A stretch of 64,000 nt of DNA, from contig NZ_RJKE01000001.1 of NCBI RefSeq assembly GCF_003751225.1, forward strand, positions 7,998,001 to 8,062,000, in the 5' to 3' direction. This stretch comes from Actinocorallia herbida. GTDB taxonomy: Bacteria; Actinomycetota; Actinomycetes; Streptosporangiales; Streptosporangiaceae. Every line of letters starts with the position of its first letter. Within the stretch, counting starts at the first letter, position 1. Shown piece by piece: positions 23,627 through 32,348 of this stretch. Position numbers and translations under genes: made by a program. The notes under the pieces are model-generated. The model made no database searches. It was not told where the DNA came from and worked only from the letters and a program-made list of their open reading frames with translations.

Positions 23627-25897
23627 ATGACCACGCATCTGGGACTCGCCGCGGCGGTCGAGGCGGGGGTCGGGAGCAGTCCGGCACGGCCGGACGGGCG
23701 GCTCAAGGTCACCGGGGAGTTCGCGTTCTCGTCCGACCTGTGGGCGGACCAGATGGTGTGGGGCGCGACGCTGCGCAGCCCGCACCCCCGCGCGAAGATC
23801 ACCGCCATCGACGTCGGGCCCGCCCTCGCCATCGCCGGGGTCCGGACGGTCCTCACCCATGAGGACGTGCCGGGCCGCAAGGTCTACGGCCTGGAGGTCC
23901 CCGACCAGCCGGTGCTGGCCTTCGACGAGGTGCGCTACCAGGGAGAGCCCGTCGCGATCGTGGCGGCCGACCATCCCGAGACCGCGGCCCGCGCGGCCGC
24001 GGCGATCCGGGTGGAGTACGCGGTGCTCCCGCCGATCACCGACCCCGAGGCCGCGGTGCCGCCGGACGGGCCGCGGGTGCACGCCGATCGGCCGAACCTG
24101 CTGCGGCACGTGCCGATCCGCAAGGGCGACCCGGCCGCGGCGGCGGAGGTCGTCGTCAGCGGCTTCTACGAGGTCGGGATGCAGGACCAGGCGTTCCTCG
24201 GGCCTGAGTCCGGCCTCGCCGTCCCCGCCGACGACGGGGGCGTCGACCTGTACGTGGCGACGCAGTGGCTGCACTCGGACCGGAACCAGGTCGCGATGAG
24301 CCTCGGCCTCGCCCCCGAGAAGGTGCGCTTCACCCTCGCCGGGGTGGGCGGCGCGTTCGGCGGGCGCGAAGACCTGTCGATGCAGATCCACGCCTGCCTG
24401 CTGGCGCTCCGCACGGGACGCCCGGTGAAGATGGTCTACGGCCGCGAGGAGTCGTTCTTCGGGCACGTCCACAGGCATCCCGCCCGTCTCTGGTACGAGC
24501 ACGGGGCCGACGCCGACGGCCGTCTCGTGTACGTCAAGGCGCGCATCCTGCTCGACGGGGGTGCTTACGCCTCGACGTCGCCCGCCGTGGCGGCCAACGC
24601 GGCGGCGCTCGGGATCGGCCCGTACGACGTGCCCAACGTCGTCATGGACTCCGAGGTCGTCTACTCCAACAACCCTCCGTGCGGGGCCATGCGCGGCTTC
24701 GGCGCCGTGCAGGCGTGCTTCGCGTACGAGTCGCAGATGGACCGGCTGGCCGAGGCCGTCGGGGTGGACCCGGTGGAGGTCCGGGTGCGCAACGCGCTCA
24801 AGGTCGGCGACCGGATGCCGACGGGCCAGCTCGTCGAAGGGGCCGCGCCCGTCGCGGAGCTGCTGCGGCTGGTGCAGGGGCGGCCCGCGCCGGACCCTGC
24901 CGACCTCCTGCCGGGCGGGACCGCCAACACCACGCGCGGCGAGGGCGTCGTGCGCGGCGTCGGGTACGGGATCGGGATCAAGAACGTCGGGTTCTCCGAG
25001 GGCTTCGACGACTACTCCACCGCGCGCGTCAGGCTCGAACTCGTCGGCGACCGCCCGGCCGTCCTGGTGCACACCGCAGCGGCCGAGGTCGGGCAGGGCC
25101 TGGTGACGGTCCTCGCGCAGATCGCGCGGACCGAACTCGGCGTCTCCCGGGTGACGATCGCGCCCGCCGACACCGCGGTGGGCTCCGCGGGCTCGTCCTC
25201 GGCCTCCCGCCAGACCTATGTGACGGGCGGGGCGGTGAAGGCCGCGTGCGAGGCGGTCCGGGAAAGGGTGCTCGCCGGGCTCAGCGAGGCCGCCGGCCCC
25301 GGCCTCCGGCTGGAGGACGAGCAGGTCGTGGACGCCTCGGGCGCCCCGGTGGCCTCCCTCGCCGACCTGCTCGGCGGCGACGCCTTCGAGGAGACCGTCG
25401 AGTGGCGGCACAAGCGCACCTATCCGCTGGACCCCGCGACCGGCCAGGGGAACGCGCACGTCCAGTACGCCTTCGCCGCGCACCGCGCGACCGTGGACGT
25501 CGACGTGGAGCTCGGCCTGGTCCGGGTGGTGGAGATCGCGACCGCGCAGGACGTCGGCAAGGCCGTCAATCCCCAGGCCGTCGAAGGGCAGATCCAGGGC
25601 GGCACCGCGCAGGGTCTGGGCCTCGCGCTGTTCGAGGAGATCCAGGTGGTCGACGGGATAGTGCGCAACCCCTCGTTCACGGACTACCTGCTACCCACGA
25701 TCATGGACATGCCGCCGATGTCGCTGGACATCCTGGAACTCGCCGATCCCGACGCGCCCTACGGGCTGCGCGGGGTGGGCGAGCCTCCGACGATCTCCTC
25801 GACCCCGGCGGTCGTCGCGGCCGTCCGCGCCGCGACGGGCACGGCTCTCACCAGGGTGCCCGTGCGACCTGAGCACATCACGGGAACCACATGCTAG
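23627..25897 (+). CDS. Xanthine dehydrogenase molybdenum-binding subunit
   Basis: The 756-residue catalytic subunit oxidises hypoxanthine/xanthine to urate. Typical features are RPDGRLKVTGEFAFSSDLW near the N-terminus, the cofactor loop GVGGAFGGRED (about 238-248), CGAMRGFGAVQ with the conserved arginine (about 351-361), VTGGAVKAACEA, and the active-site glutamate segment RGVGEPPT (about 723-730). An AGGAG site lies before ATG 23627. It is separated from the other two subunits by the deaminase gene and overlaps the next gene by seven bases. MobA-like and XdhC proteins encoded downstream should mature its cofactor. Confidence 0.94.
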   Translation: MTTHLGLAAAVEAGVGSSPARPDGRLKVTGEFAFSSDLWADQMVWGATLRSPHPRAKITAIDVGPALAIAGVRTVLTHEDVPGRKVYGLEVPDQPVLAFDEVRYQGEPVAIVAADHPETAARAAAAIRVEYAVLPPITDPEAAVPPDGPRVHADRPNLLRHVPIRKGDPAAAAEVVVSGFYEVGMQDQAFLGPESGLAVPADDGGVDLYVATQWLHSDRNQVAMSLGLAPEKVRFTLAGVGGAFGGREDLSMQIHACLLALRTGRPVKMVYGREESFFGHVHRHPARLWYEHGADADGRLVYVKARILLDGGAYASTSPAVAANAAALGIGPYDVPNVVMDSEVVYSNNPPCGAMRGFGAVQACFAYESQMDRLAEAVGVDPVEVRVRNALKVGDRMPTGQLVEGAAPVAELLRLVQGRPAPDPADLLPGGTANTTRGEGVVRGVGYGIGIKNVGFSEGFDDYSTARVRLELVGDRPAVLVHTAAAEVGQGLVTVLAQIARTELGVSRVTIAPADTAVGSAGSSSASRQTYVTGGAVKAACEAVRERVLAGLSEAAGPGLRLEDEQVVDASGAPVASLADLLGGDAFEETVEWRHKRTYPLDPATGQGNAHVQYAFAAHRATVDVDVELGLVRVVEIATAQDVGKAVNPQAVEGQIQGGTAQGLGLALFEEIQVVDGIVRNPSFTDYLLPTIMDMPPMSLDILELADPDAPYGLRGVGEPPTISSTPAVVAAVRAATGTALTRVPVRPEHITGTTC

Positions 25898-27027
25898 AAG
25901 AGATCTACGACCAACTCGACGCTCGGCTGGCCACGGCCGACGCCGATCTCGCCGCGCGCTATCCGGGCGACAGGCCGGGCCGCCAGCCCGTGCACACCGT
26001 CTATGTCCCGGCCGACCGCGTCACCGCGGACCTGCCGGCGGCGTGGGGCGGCCTCGCGCTCGCCGCGCTCGACGAGCACGGCCTGCCCTACGCCCCCGAC
26101 CTCGACGGCCTGGTCCGCGCCAAGCTCGCGGACGAGCCGATCGAGGACCTGCGGATCGACTTCGAGGACGGCTACGGCCGCCGCGACGACGCCCAGGAGG
26201 ACGCGCACGCCCGCGCGGCGGCCAAGTTCCTGGCCGAGGGGACCACGCCCTTCTCCGGGATCCGGATCAAGTGCCTGGAGGCCGACCTCCGGCGCCGGGC
26301 CGTCCGGACCCTGAAGATCCTCCTCGACGAGATGGGCGGCGTGCCCGCCGGTTTCGTCGTCACCCTTCCGAAGGTCACCTCGGTGGCCCAGGTCGAGGCG
26401 ATGGTCGCGCTCTGCGCGGCGCTGGAGTCCACCCCGGGCGAGCTGCGGTTCGAGATCCAGATCGAGACCCCGCAGTCGATCCTCGGCCCGGACGGCACCG
26501 CGCTGGTCGCGCCGATGATCCACGCCTCGGCCGGCCGCTGCACCGCGCTGCACTACGGCACCTACGACTACTCGGCCTCGTGCGGGATCGCCGCCGCCTA
26601 CCAGGCGATGGACCACCCCGCGGCCGACCACGCCAAGGCCGTCATGCAGGCCGCGGCCGCGCTGACCGGGGTCCGGCTCAGCGACGGCTCGACCAACGTC
26701 ATGCCGGTCGGCGACCGGACCCGCGACGCCTGGGCGCTGCACTCCCGGCTGGTCCGCCGCTCGCTGGAGCGCGGCTTCTACCAGGGCTGGGACCTGCACC
26801 CGGCGCAGCTCCCGACCCGGTTCGCCGCGAACTACGCCTTCTACCGGGAGGGCGCGGACGAGGCCGTCACAAGGCTCGACGCCTACCTGAACCGGACCGA
26901 GAGCGGGTTCCTCGACGAACCCGCCACGGCCCGCGCCCTGGCGTCCTACCTGCGGCGCGCCCTGGACTGCGGCGCGCTCGACCCGTCCGACCTGCCCTTC
27001 CCTTCGACCACCCTGGAGGCGCTGTGA
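25891..27027 (+). CDS. CitE/HpcH-HpaI-like protein of the ureide cluster, function unresolved
   Basis: A 378-residue protein whose fold resembles the CitE/HpcH TIM-barrel lyases. Matching landmarks are LRIDFEDGYGRR (acidic metal region), RIKCLEADLRRR (substrate arginine region), FEIQIETPQSIL (metal glutamate), HYGTYDYSASCGI, and GWDLHPAQLP near the end. I recall actinobacterial homologues grouped as DUF6986 or annotated as an aldolase or phosphoenolpyruvate kinase; the biochemical role is not established to my knowledge. It overlaps the XDH Mo-subunit gene and the allantoinase start, so it is firmly in the pathway operon. One attractive idea is that it handles glyoxylate released from ureidoglycolate by a malate-synthase- or lyase-like reaction; this is inference. 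Confidence 0.75.
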   Translation: MLEEIYDQLDARLATADADLAARYPGDRPGRQPVHTVYVPADRVTADLPAAWGGLALAALDEHGLPYAPDLDGLVRAKLADEPIEDLRIDFEDGYGRRDDAQEDAHARAAAKFLAEGTTPFSGIRIKCLEADLRRRAVRTLKILLDEMGGVPAGFVVTLPKVTSVAQVEAMVALCAALESTPGELRFEIQIETPQSILGPDGTALVAPMIHASAGRCTALHYGTYDYSASCGIAAAYQAMDHPAADHAKAVMQAAAALTGVRLSDGSTNVMPVGDRTRDAWALHSRLVRRSLERGFYQGWDLHPAQLPTRFAANYAFYREGADEAVTRLDAYLNRTESGFLDEPATARALASYLRRALDCGALDPSDLPFPSTTLEAL

Positions 27028-28343
27028 CGACCGCGCAGAGCGGCCCGTTGAAGGCGGTCCGCGCGAAGCGGGTGCTGCTGCCCGAAGGCGAGGGACCCGC
27101 GACCGTCGTGGTCCGGGACGGGAAGATCGCCGCGATCCTCCCCTACGAGGCCGACGTCGAAGGCGTCACCGGCCTCTCCGACGACCTCGTCCTGCTCCCG
27201 GGCCTGGTGGACACGCACGTCCATGTGAACGAGCCGGGCCGCACCCAGTGGGAGGGCTTCTCGACCGCCACCCGGGCGGCGGCCGCGGGCGGGGTGACGA
27301 CGATCGTCGACATGCCGCTGAACTCGCTGCCCCCGACCGTCGACGTGGCGTCCCTGGCCGTCAAGAAGAAGGCGGCCGAGGGCCAGATCCACGTGGACGT
27401 CGGGTTCTGGGGCGGGGCGATCCCCGGCAACGCGGGAGATCTCGCGGCCCTGCACGAGGCCGGGGTGTTCGGGTTCAAGAGCTTCCTCATCGACTCCGGC
27501 GTCCCGGAGTTCCCGCCGCTGGACCCGGCGGGCCTGGAAGAGGCCATGCGGACGGTGGACGCCCTGTTCATCGTGCACGCCGAGGACCCGTCCCTGGTCG
27601 GCGAGTCGCGCCCCGCGTTCCCCGACTTCGTGGCGTCCCGGCCGCCGGAGGCCGAGGCCGCCGCCGTCCGGACCGTCATCGAGGCGGCCCGCCGGACCGG
27701 CGCGCGCGCCCATATCCTGCACCTGGCCGCCGCCGACGCGCTGCCGCACCTGCGCGCGGCCCAGGCCGACGGGGTGCGGATCACCGCCGAGTCGTGCCCG
27801 CACTACCTGACGCTGCGGGCCGAGGACGTCCCGGCGCTGGCGACCGAGTACAAGTGCTGCCCGCCGATCCGGGAGGGCGCCCACCAGGACGCCCTGTGGG
27901 AGGCGCTCAAGGAGGGGGTGATCACCTGCGTGGTCTCCGACCACTCTCCCTGCACTCCCGATCTCAAAGAGGGAGATTTCGCCACAGCCTGGGGCGGAAT
28001 CGCCTCAGTGCAGCTGGGACTGCCCGTCATGTGGACGCAGGCCGCCAAACGCGACATTCCACTCAGTACTCTCGTTGCATGGATGAGCCGGGCACCCGCC
28101 GATCTTGTGGGACTGCCCGCGAAGGGAAGGATCGCGGTAGGAGCGGACGCGGATCTCGTCGCGTTCGCCCCGGATGAGGAGTTCACGGTGGACGCGGCAC
28201 GCCTCTTCCACCGCAATCCCGTCACGCCGTACCACGGCAGGACCCTTCGCGGCGTCGTCCACACGACGTGGCTGCGCGGCGCGCCGACCGGCGGCGAGCC
28301 CGCCGGACGGTTCCTGCACCGAGAGGAAAGCGTTGTTCACTGA
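27024..28343 (+). CDS. allB: Allantoinase
   Basis: A 439-residue dihydroorotase-family amidohydrolase that opens the hydantoin ring of allantoin to allantoate. The metal motif is DTHVHVNEPG (about residues 61-70), the carboxylated lysine is in FGFKSFLI (about 152), and histidines are in IVHAED (about 185) and HILHLAA (about 232). The fourth acidic ligand is in VVSDHSPCT (about 310). The GTG start 27024 overlaps the preceding stop (GTGA). A local dip in GC near 27950-28130 is mild and does not break the frame. The allantoicase gene begins 11 bases inside its 3' end. Confidence 0.93.
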   Translation: MTTAQSGPLKAVRAKRVLLPEGEGPATVVVRDGKIAAILPYEADVEGVTGLSDDLVLLPGLVDTHVHVNEPGRTQWEGFSTATRAAAAGGVTTIVDMPLNSLPPTVDVASLAVKKKAAEGQIHVDVGFWGGAIPGNAGDLAALHEAGVFGFKSFLIDSGVPEFPPLDPAGLEEAMRTVDALFIVHAEDPSLVGESRPAFPDFVASRPPEAEAAAVRTVIEAARRTGARAHILHLAAADALPHLRAAQADGVRITAESCPHYLTLRAEDVPALATEYKCCPPIREGAHQDALWEALKEGVITCVVSDHSPCTPDLKEGDFATAWGGIASVQLGLPVMWTQAAKRDIPLSTLVAWMSRAPADLVGLPAKGRIAVGADADLVAFAPDEEFTVDAARLFHRNPVTPYHGRTLRGVVHTTWLRGAPTGGEPAGRFLHREESVVH

Positions 28344-29310
28344 ACTGCTGGATCTGGCTTCACGCGCGATGGGCGGGACCGTCGTCTCGGCCAACGACGA
28401 GTTCTTCGCCGACCGCGAGAACCTGATCAACCCGCACCGCCCGACCTTCACCCTGGCGACCTTCGGGCACAAGGGCCAGGTCTACGACGGCTGGGAGACC
28501 CGGCGGCGCCGCGAGCCCGGACACGACCATGCCATCGTGCGGCTCGGCGTGCCCGGGGTGCTGCGCAACATCATCGTCGACACCGCGTTCTTCACCGGCA
28601 ACTACCCGACCGAGGCGTCGGTGGACGGCTGCTTCCTGCCCGACTACCCGTCGGCCGAGGAGCTGGAGAAGGCCACCTGGTTCCCGGTCATCCCCCGCTC
28701 CGAGCTGGAGGGCGACACCGAGAACTCCTTCCCGGTGCCGTCGGCGCGCCTGGTCACCCATGTGCGGCTGAACATCTACCCCGACGGCGGCGTCGCCCGG
28801 CTGCGGGTGCACGGGACCCCGGTCATCGACCCGTCGCTCGTCCCCGACGTGTTCGACCTCGCCGCCGCCGAGCACGGCGGCGCCGTCACCGACGCGTCCG
28901 ACCGGTTCTACGGCTCGCCCAACCAGCTCCTCCTGCCCGGCCTCGCCCGGACCATGGGCGAGGGCTGGGAGACCAAGCGCCGCCGCGACAACGGCAACGA
29001 CTGGGTCGAGGTCAAGCTGGCCGCCCCCGGTCTGCCGCAGCTGATCGAGCTGGACACCTCGCACTTCAAGGGCAACTGCCCGGGAAGCGCCAAGGTGAGC
29101 GCGCTTGACGGGCCCGTCCTACTGGAGCCCGTCAAGCTCCAGCCCGACACCCGGCACCGGTTCCGGGTCACCGCCGACCGGCCCGTCGACGCGGTGCGGC
29201 TGGACATCTTCCCCGACGGGGGCATGGCGCGCTTCCGTGTGTACGGCACCCTCCCCCCGCAGTCCCGCGCGGATCTCGCCGCGCGGTGGAACGCGCTCCA
29301 GGAGGACTGA
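28333..29310 (+). CDS. alc: Allantoicase
   Basis: The 325-residue enzyme hydrolyses allantoate to ureidoglycolate and urea. It contains the two repeated jelly-roll modules typical of the family. The first module has WETRRRREPGHDHAIVRLG and DTAFFTGNYP, and the second has WETKRRRDNGNDWVEVKL and DTSHFKGNCPGSA. TTG 28333 is taken as the start because GAGAGGAAAG precedes it and the N-terminus FTELLDLASRAMGG fits the family. The choice of allantoicase, not allantoate amidohydrolase, means urea and ureidoglycolate are the products. No ureidoglycolate lyase or urease gene is seen in the window. Confidence 0.92.
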   Translation: MFTELLDLASRAMGGTVVSANDEFFADRENLINPHRPTFTLATFGHKGQVYDGWETRRRREPGHDHAIVRLGVPGVLRNIIVDTAFFTGNYPTEASVDGCFLPDYPSAEELEKATWFPVIPRSELEGDTENSFPVPSARLVTHVRLNIYPDGGVARLRVHGTPVIDPSLVPDVFDLAAAEHGGAVTDASDRFYGSPNQLLLPGLARTMGEGWETKRRRDNGNDWVEVKLAAPGLPQLIELDTSHFKGNCPGSAKVSALDGPVLLEPVKLQPDTRHRFRVTADRPVDAVRLDIFPDGGMARFRVYGTLPPQSRADLAARWNALQED

Positions 29311-29858
29311 TGGCGATCCCCGGCCTCTTGCTCGCCGCGGGAGCGGGACGGCGCTACGGCATGCCCAAGGCGCTCGTCCCGACCCCCGGCGACCCGGACC
29401 TCCTGCTCGTCGAGCACGGCGTCCGGACCCTGCGGGAGGCCGGGTGCGGCCCGGTGGTCGCGGTGCTCGGCGCGGAGGCGCGCCGGGTGCCGCCGCTGCC
29501 CGGCGTGATCGTCGTGGTGAACGCCGACTGGGCGTCGGGCATGGGCTCGTCGCTGCGCGCCGGGCTCGCCGCGCTGTCCGCCGACGCGGTCGTGGTGCTG
29601 CCGGTCGACACGCCGTGGATCACCCCGGAGGCGGTCCAGCGGGTCGCTGAGGGGGCGGGACCGCAGACCCTGCGCGTGGCGACCTACGACGGCCGCCAGG
29701 GGCACCCCGTCGTCCTCGGCCACGACCACTGGGCGGGCGTCGCCGAACTCGCCATCGGGGACGTGGGGGCCAGGCCCTACCTGAAGCTGCACGACCACGA
29801 GCGGGTGCCCTGCGACGACATCGCCGACGGCACCGATCTGGACGTGCCTCTTGCGTGA
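29310..29858 (+). CDS. MobA/MocA-like nucleotidyltransferase for XDH cofactor
   Basis: A 182-residue nucleotidyltransferase with the N-terminal GLLLAAGAGRRYGMPKAL motif and the metal-binding VVLPVDTPWITP aspartate. Proteins of this type add CMP or GMP to molybdopterin to finish the cofactor of molybdenum hydroxylases; the Bacillus counterpart is PucB. Its ATG follows GGAGG and overlaps the allantoicase stop (TGATG). Its location next to xdhC supports a dedicated role in maturing the XDH encoded upstream. Confidence 0.85.
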   Translation: MAIPGLLLAAGAGRRYGMPKALVPTPGDPDLLLVEHGVRTLREAGCGPVVAVLGAEARRVPPLPGVIVVVNADWASGMGSSLRAGLAALSADAVVVLPVDTPWITPEAVQRVAEGAGPQTLRVATYDGRQGHPVVLGHDHWAGVAELAIGDVGARPYLKLHDHERVPCDDIADGTDLDVPLA

Positions 29859-30969
29859 CGTCCTCGACGACCTGTTCGCGCAGTGGTCGGCCGGCCGCCC
29901 GGCCGGACTCGCGACGGTCGTGGAGACGTGGAAGTCGGCGCCCCGCCCGCCGGGTGCGTCGATGCTGGTGTCGGAATCCGGCGAGGCCCTCGGCAGCGTG
30001 TCGGGCGGCTGCGTCGAAGGGGCCGTCTACGATCTGGCCCGTGACGCGGCCACCGATCCGGACGCCGTGCCCGTCCTCGAGCGGTACGGGGTGAGCGACG
30101 ACGACGCCTTCGCCGTCGGCCTGACCTGTGGCGGGACCATCCACGTCTACATCGAGCGGGTGAGCCCCGAGACCTTCCCCCGGCTCGACGGGGTCGTCGC
30201 CGACATCCGGGCGGGGGTGCCCGTCGCCGTCGCCACCTGCGTGGACCCGCCCGACGCCGCCGCGTTCGGCCGCCGCATGGTGATCCGCGCGGACTCCGCC
30301 GAAGGCACCTTCGGGTCGGCCCGGCTGGACGAGGCGGCCGTCGACGACGCCCGGGGCCTGCTCGCGTCCGGGACCACCGGGACGCTCCGCTACGGCCGCG
30401 ACGGCGAACGGCTCGACGGCGACCTCACCCTCGCGGTCCAGGTGCACGCGCCCCGGCCCCGCATGATCGTCTTCGGCGCGATCGACTTCGCCGCGGCCCT
30501 CGCCCGCGCCGGCTCGTTCCTCGGCTTCCACGTGACGGTCTGCGACGCCCGTCCCGTCTTCGCCACCCGCCGCAGGTTCCCCGACGCCGACGAGGTGGTC
30601 GTGGACTGGCCGCACAGGTACCTCGCGGCCGAGGCGGCCGCGGGCCGGATCGACGGCCGGACCGTCCTCGCCGTCCTCACTCACGACGCCAAGTTCGACA
30701 TCCCGCTGCTGGAGGTCGCGCTAAGGCTCCCCGTCGCCTACGTCGGCGCGATGGGCTCCCGCCGCACCCACGCCGACCGGCTGAACCGCCTCCGCGCGAC
30801 CTCCCTCACCGAAGCCGACCTGGCCCGCCTGCACTCCCCCATCGGCCTCGACCTGGGCGCCCGCACCCCGGAGGAGACGGCCATCAGCATCACCGCCGAG
30901 ATCATCGCCACCCGCTGGTCGGGCAGCACGACCCCGCTGGCCAGGACCCGGGGCCCGATCCACCGCTGA
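29851..30969 (+). CDS. XdhC/CoxI-family cofactor insertion factor
   Basis: A 372-residue protein. The N-terminal XdhC/CoxI domain has SVSGGCVEGAVYD, and the C-terminal Rossmann domain has VGAMGSRRTHADRLNRL followed by IGLDLGARTPEETAISITAEIIA. In Rhodobacter, XdhC binds molybdenum cofactor, promotes its sulfuration, and inserts it into the xanthine dehydrogenase. The TTG start at 29851 overlaps the nucleotidyltransferase gene by eight bases. It is the last gene of the long purine operon; the next gene is convergent and its stop is five bases away. Confidence 0.88.
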   Translation: MRDVLDDLFAQWSAGRPAGLATVVETWKSAPRPPGASMLVSESGEALGSVSGGCVEGAVYDLARDAATDPDAVPVLERYGVSDDDAFAVGLTCGGTIHVYIERVSPETFPRLDGVVADIRAGVPVAVATCVDPPDAAAFGRRMVIRADSAEGTFGSARLDEAAVDDARGLLASGTTGTLRYGRDGERLDGDLTLAVQVHAPRPRMIVFGAIDFAAALARAGSFLGFHVTVCDARPVFATRRRFPDADEVVVDWPHRYLAAEAAAGRIDGRTVLAVLTHDAKFDIPLLEVALRLPVAYVGAMGSRRTHADRLNRLRATSLTEADLARLHSPIGLDLGARTPEETAISITAEIIATRWSGSTTPLARTRGPIHR

Positions 30970-30974
30970 AGGCG

Positions 30975-31619
30975 TCAGACGGCGGCCACGGCCTCGTCCA
31001 CGGGGGTGTCGCCCTCGATGAGCTCGAGGGTCTGGCGGACGCCGGTGCCCTGGCCCAGGATCGCGGCGATGACGGCCGCCACGTCGGCGCGGGGGACGGC
31101 GCCGCGGCCGGTGTCGGGGGCGAGGAGCACGCGGCCCTTGGCGGGGTCGTCGGTGAGCAGGCCGGGGCGCAGGATCGTCCAGTCCAGGTCGCGGGAGCGC
31201 AGATCGGCCTCGGCGTTGGCCTTGGCCTCGATGTAGGCGGCCCACACCTCGTCCTTGGCCGGATCCGGCGTGGTGTCGGCGCCCATCGCCGAGATCTGGA
31301 CGAACCGGTCCACCCCCGCGCGCTCGGCCGCCGCGGCGCACAGGATCGCCGCGTCCTGGTCCACGGTCCGCTTGCGCGGGGCGCCGCTGCCCGGACCCGC
31401 GCCCGCGGCGAAGACCAGGGCGTCGAAGCCGTCGATCGCCCCGGCCAGCTCCTGGACCGTCGTGCGCTCCAGGTCGAGCACCAGCCCGGACTGGCCCGCG
31501 GCCTCCAGGTCGGCGAGGTGGACGGGATTGCGGACGAGGCCGGCGGCAGAGCCGTCGGGCCATTGGCGGAGCAGGTGAAGGGCGATCTGACCGTGGCCGC
31601 CCGCGATGACGATGCGCAT
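30975..31619 (-). CDS. NAD(P)H-binding SDR-like protein
   Basis: A 214-residue atypical short-chain dehydrogenase with the nucleotide-binding start MRIVIAGGHGQIALHLLRQW and the VDRFVQISAMGAD segment. It includes a YIEAKANAEADLRSRDLDWTILRPG block, where the lysine in EAK is conserved in NAD-binding sugar-epimerase-like proteins. Many such proteins are redox sensors or quinone reductases. It is 16 bases downstream of a TetR-type gene on the same strand, so the two may form an operon. Substrate unknown. Confidence 0.8.
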   Translation of the reverse strand: MRIVIAGGHGQIALHLLRQWPDGSAAGLVRNPVHLADLEAAGQSGLVLDLERTTVQELAGAIDGFDALVFAAGAGPGSGAPRKRTVDQDAAILCAAAAERAGVDRFVQISAMGADTTPDPAKDEVWAAYIEAKANAEADLRSRDLDWTILRPGLLTDDPAKGRVLLAPDTGRGAVPRADVAAVIAAILGQGTGVRQTLELIEGDTPVDEAVAAV

Positions 31620-31635
31620 GCCGTGATCATGGCAG

Positions 31636-32238
31636 TCACAGATGGGGCGCGACGACCGCGAGCACGAGTGTCGCGACCCTTTCCTCCAGTTCCCCGGCCG
31701 TCAGCGGAAGGGTGCCCTCCAGCCAGCGGATCACCAGTTCGGCGGCGCCGCCGAGCGCGAAGAACATCGCGGTGTCGAACCCCGCGGCGTCGGCCGGGCT
31801 CAGTTCCCCGCGCGCCAGCTCGGCGAACATCGCGTAGGTCGCCCTGCGCCTGCGCTCCAGCGCGGGACTGCCCGCGGGCTCGGCCAGGCCCACCCTGGCG
31901 CGGCGCGGATCCGCGGTGAACGCGCCGACGAACGCCGCGACCGAGGCGCGCAGCCGCAGCCGCGGGTCGGGCTGCGCGGAGGCGGCCCGGTCCAGATGGC
32001 GCACCATGTCGTCCAGCGCGCGGTCGTAGACGGCCAGCAGGAGCGCCTCGACGTCGGCGAAGCTCTCGTAGAAGTACCTGTCGTTCAGCCCGGCCCGCGC
32101 GCACACGCCGCGCATGGTCACCGAGGCCCAGCCGCCGTCCCCCCACGACTCCAGCGCCGCGGTCAGCAGCCGCTCGCGCCGCTCTGCCGTGCGCTCGGCC
32201 GCCGAGCGGCCCCGGTACGAACGTGTCGGAGATCCCAT
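31636..32238 (-). CDS. TetR/AcrR-family transcriptional regulator
   Basis: A 200-residue regulator. The N-terminal helix-turn-helix reads TMRGVCARAGLNDRYFYESFADVEALLLAVYDRAL (about residues 38-72), typical of the family. The remainder is helical and would bind a small hydrophobic ligand. It probably controls itself, the SDR gene downstream, and perhaps the divergent DUF2236 gene at 32349, which lies across a 110-base divergent spacer with an AT-rich core near 32270-32310. Confidence 0.85.
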   Translation of the reverse strand: MGSPTRSYRGRSAAERTAERRERLLTAALESWGDGGWASVTMRGVCARAGLNDRYFYESFADVEALLLAVYDRALDDMVRHLDRAASAQPDPRLRLRASVAAFVGAFTADPRRARVGLAEPAGSPALERRRRATYAMFAELARGELSPADAAGFDTAMFFALGGAAELVIRWLEGTLPLTAGELEERVATLVLAVVAPHL

Positions 32239-32348
32239 CGCCCCCCATCTTGACGCCTCGGCCCCGGAAAACCATAGTCGGTGGCGGTCGCCACCAGATT
32301 ATTCCGCGGAAACCGTCCGCCGACCACCGCCCTCGTGAGGAGTCACCC

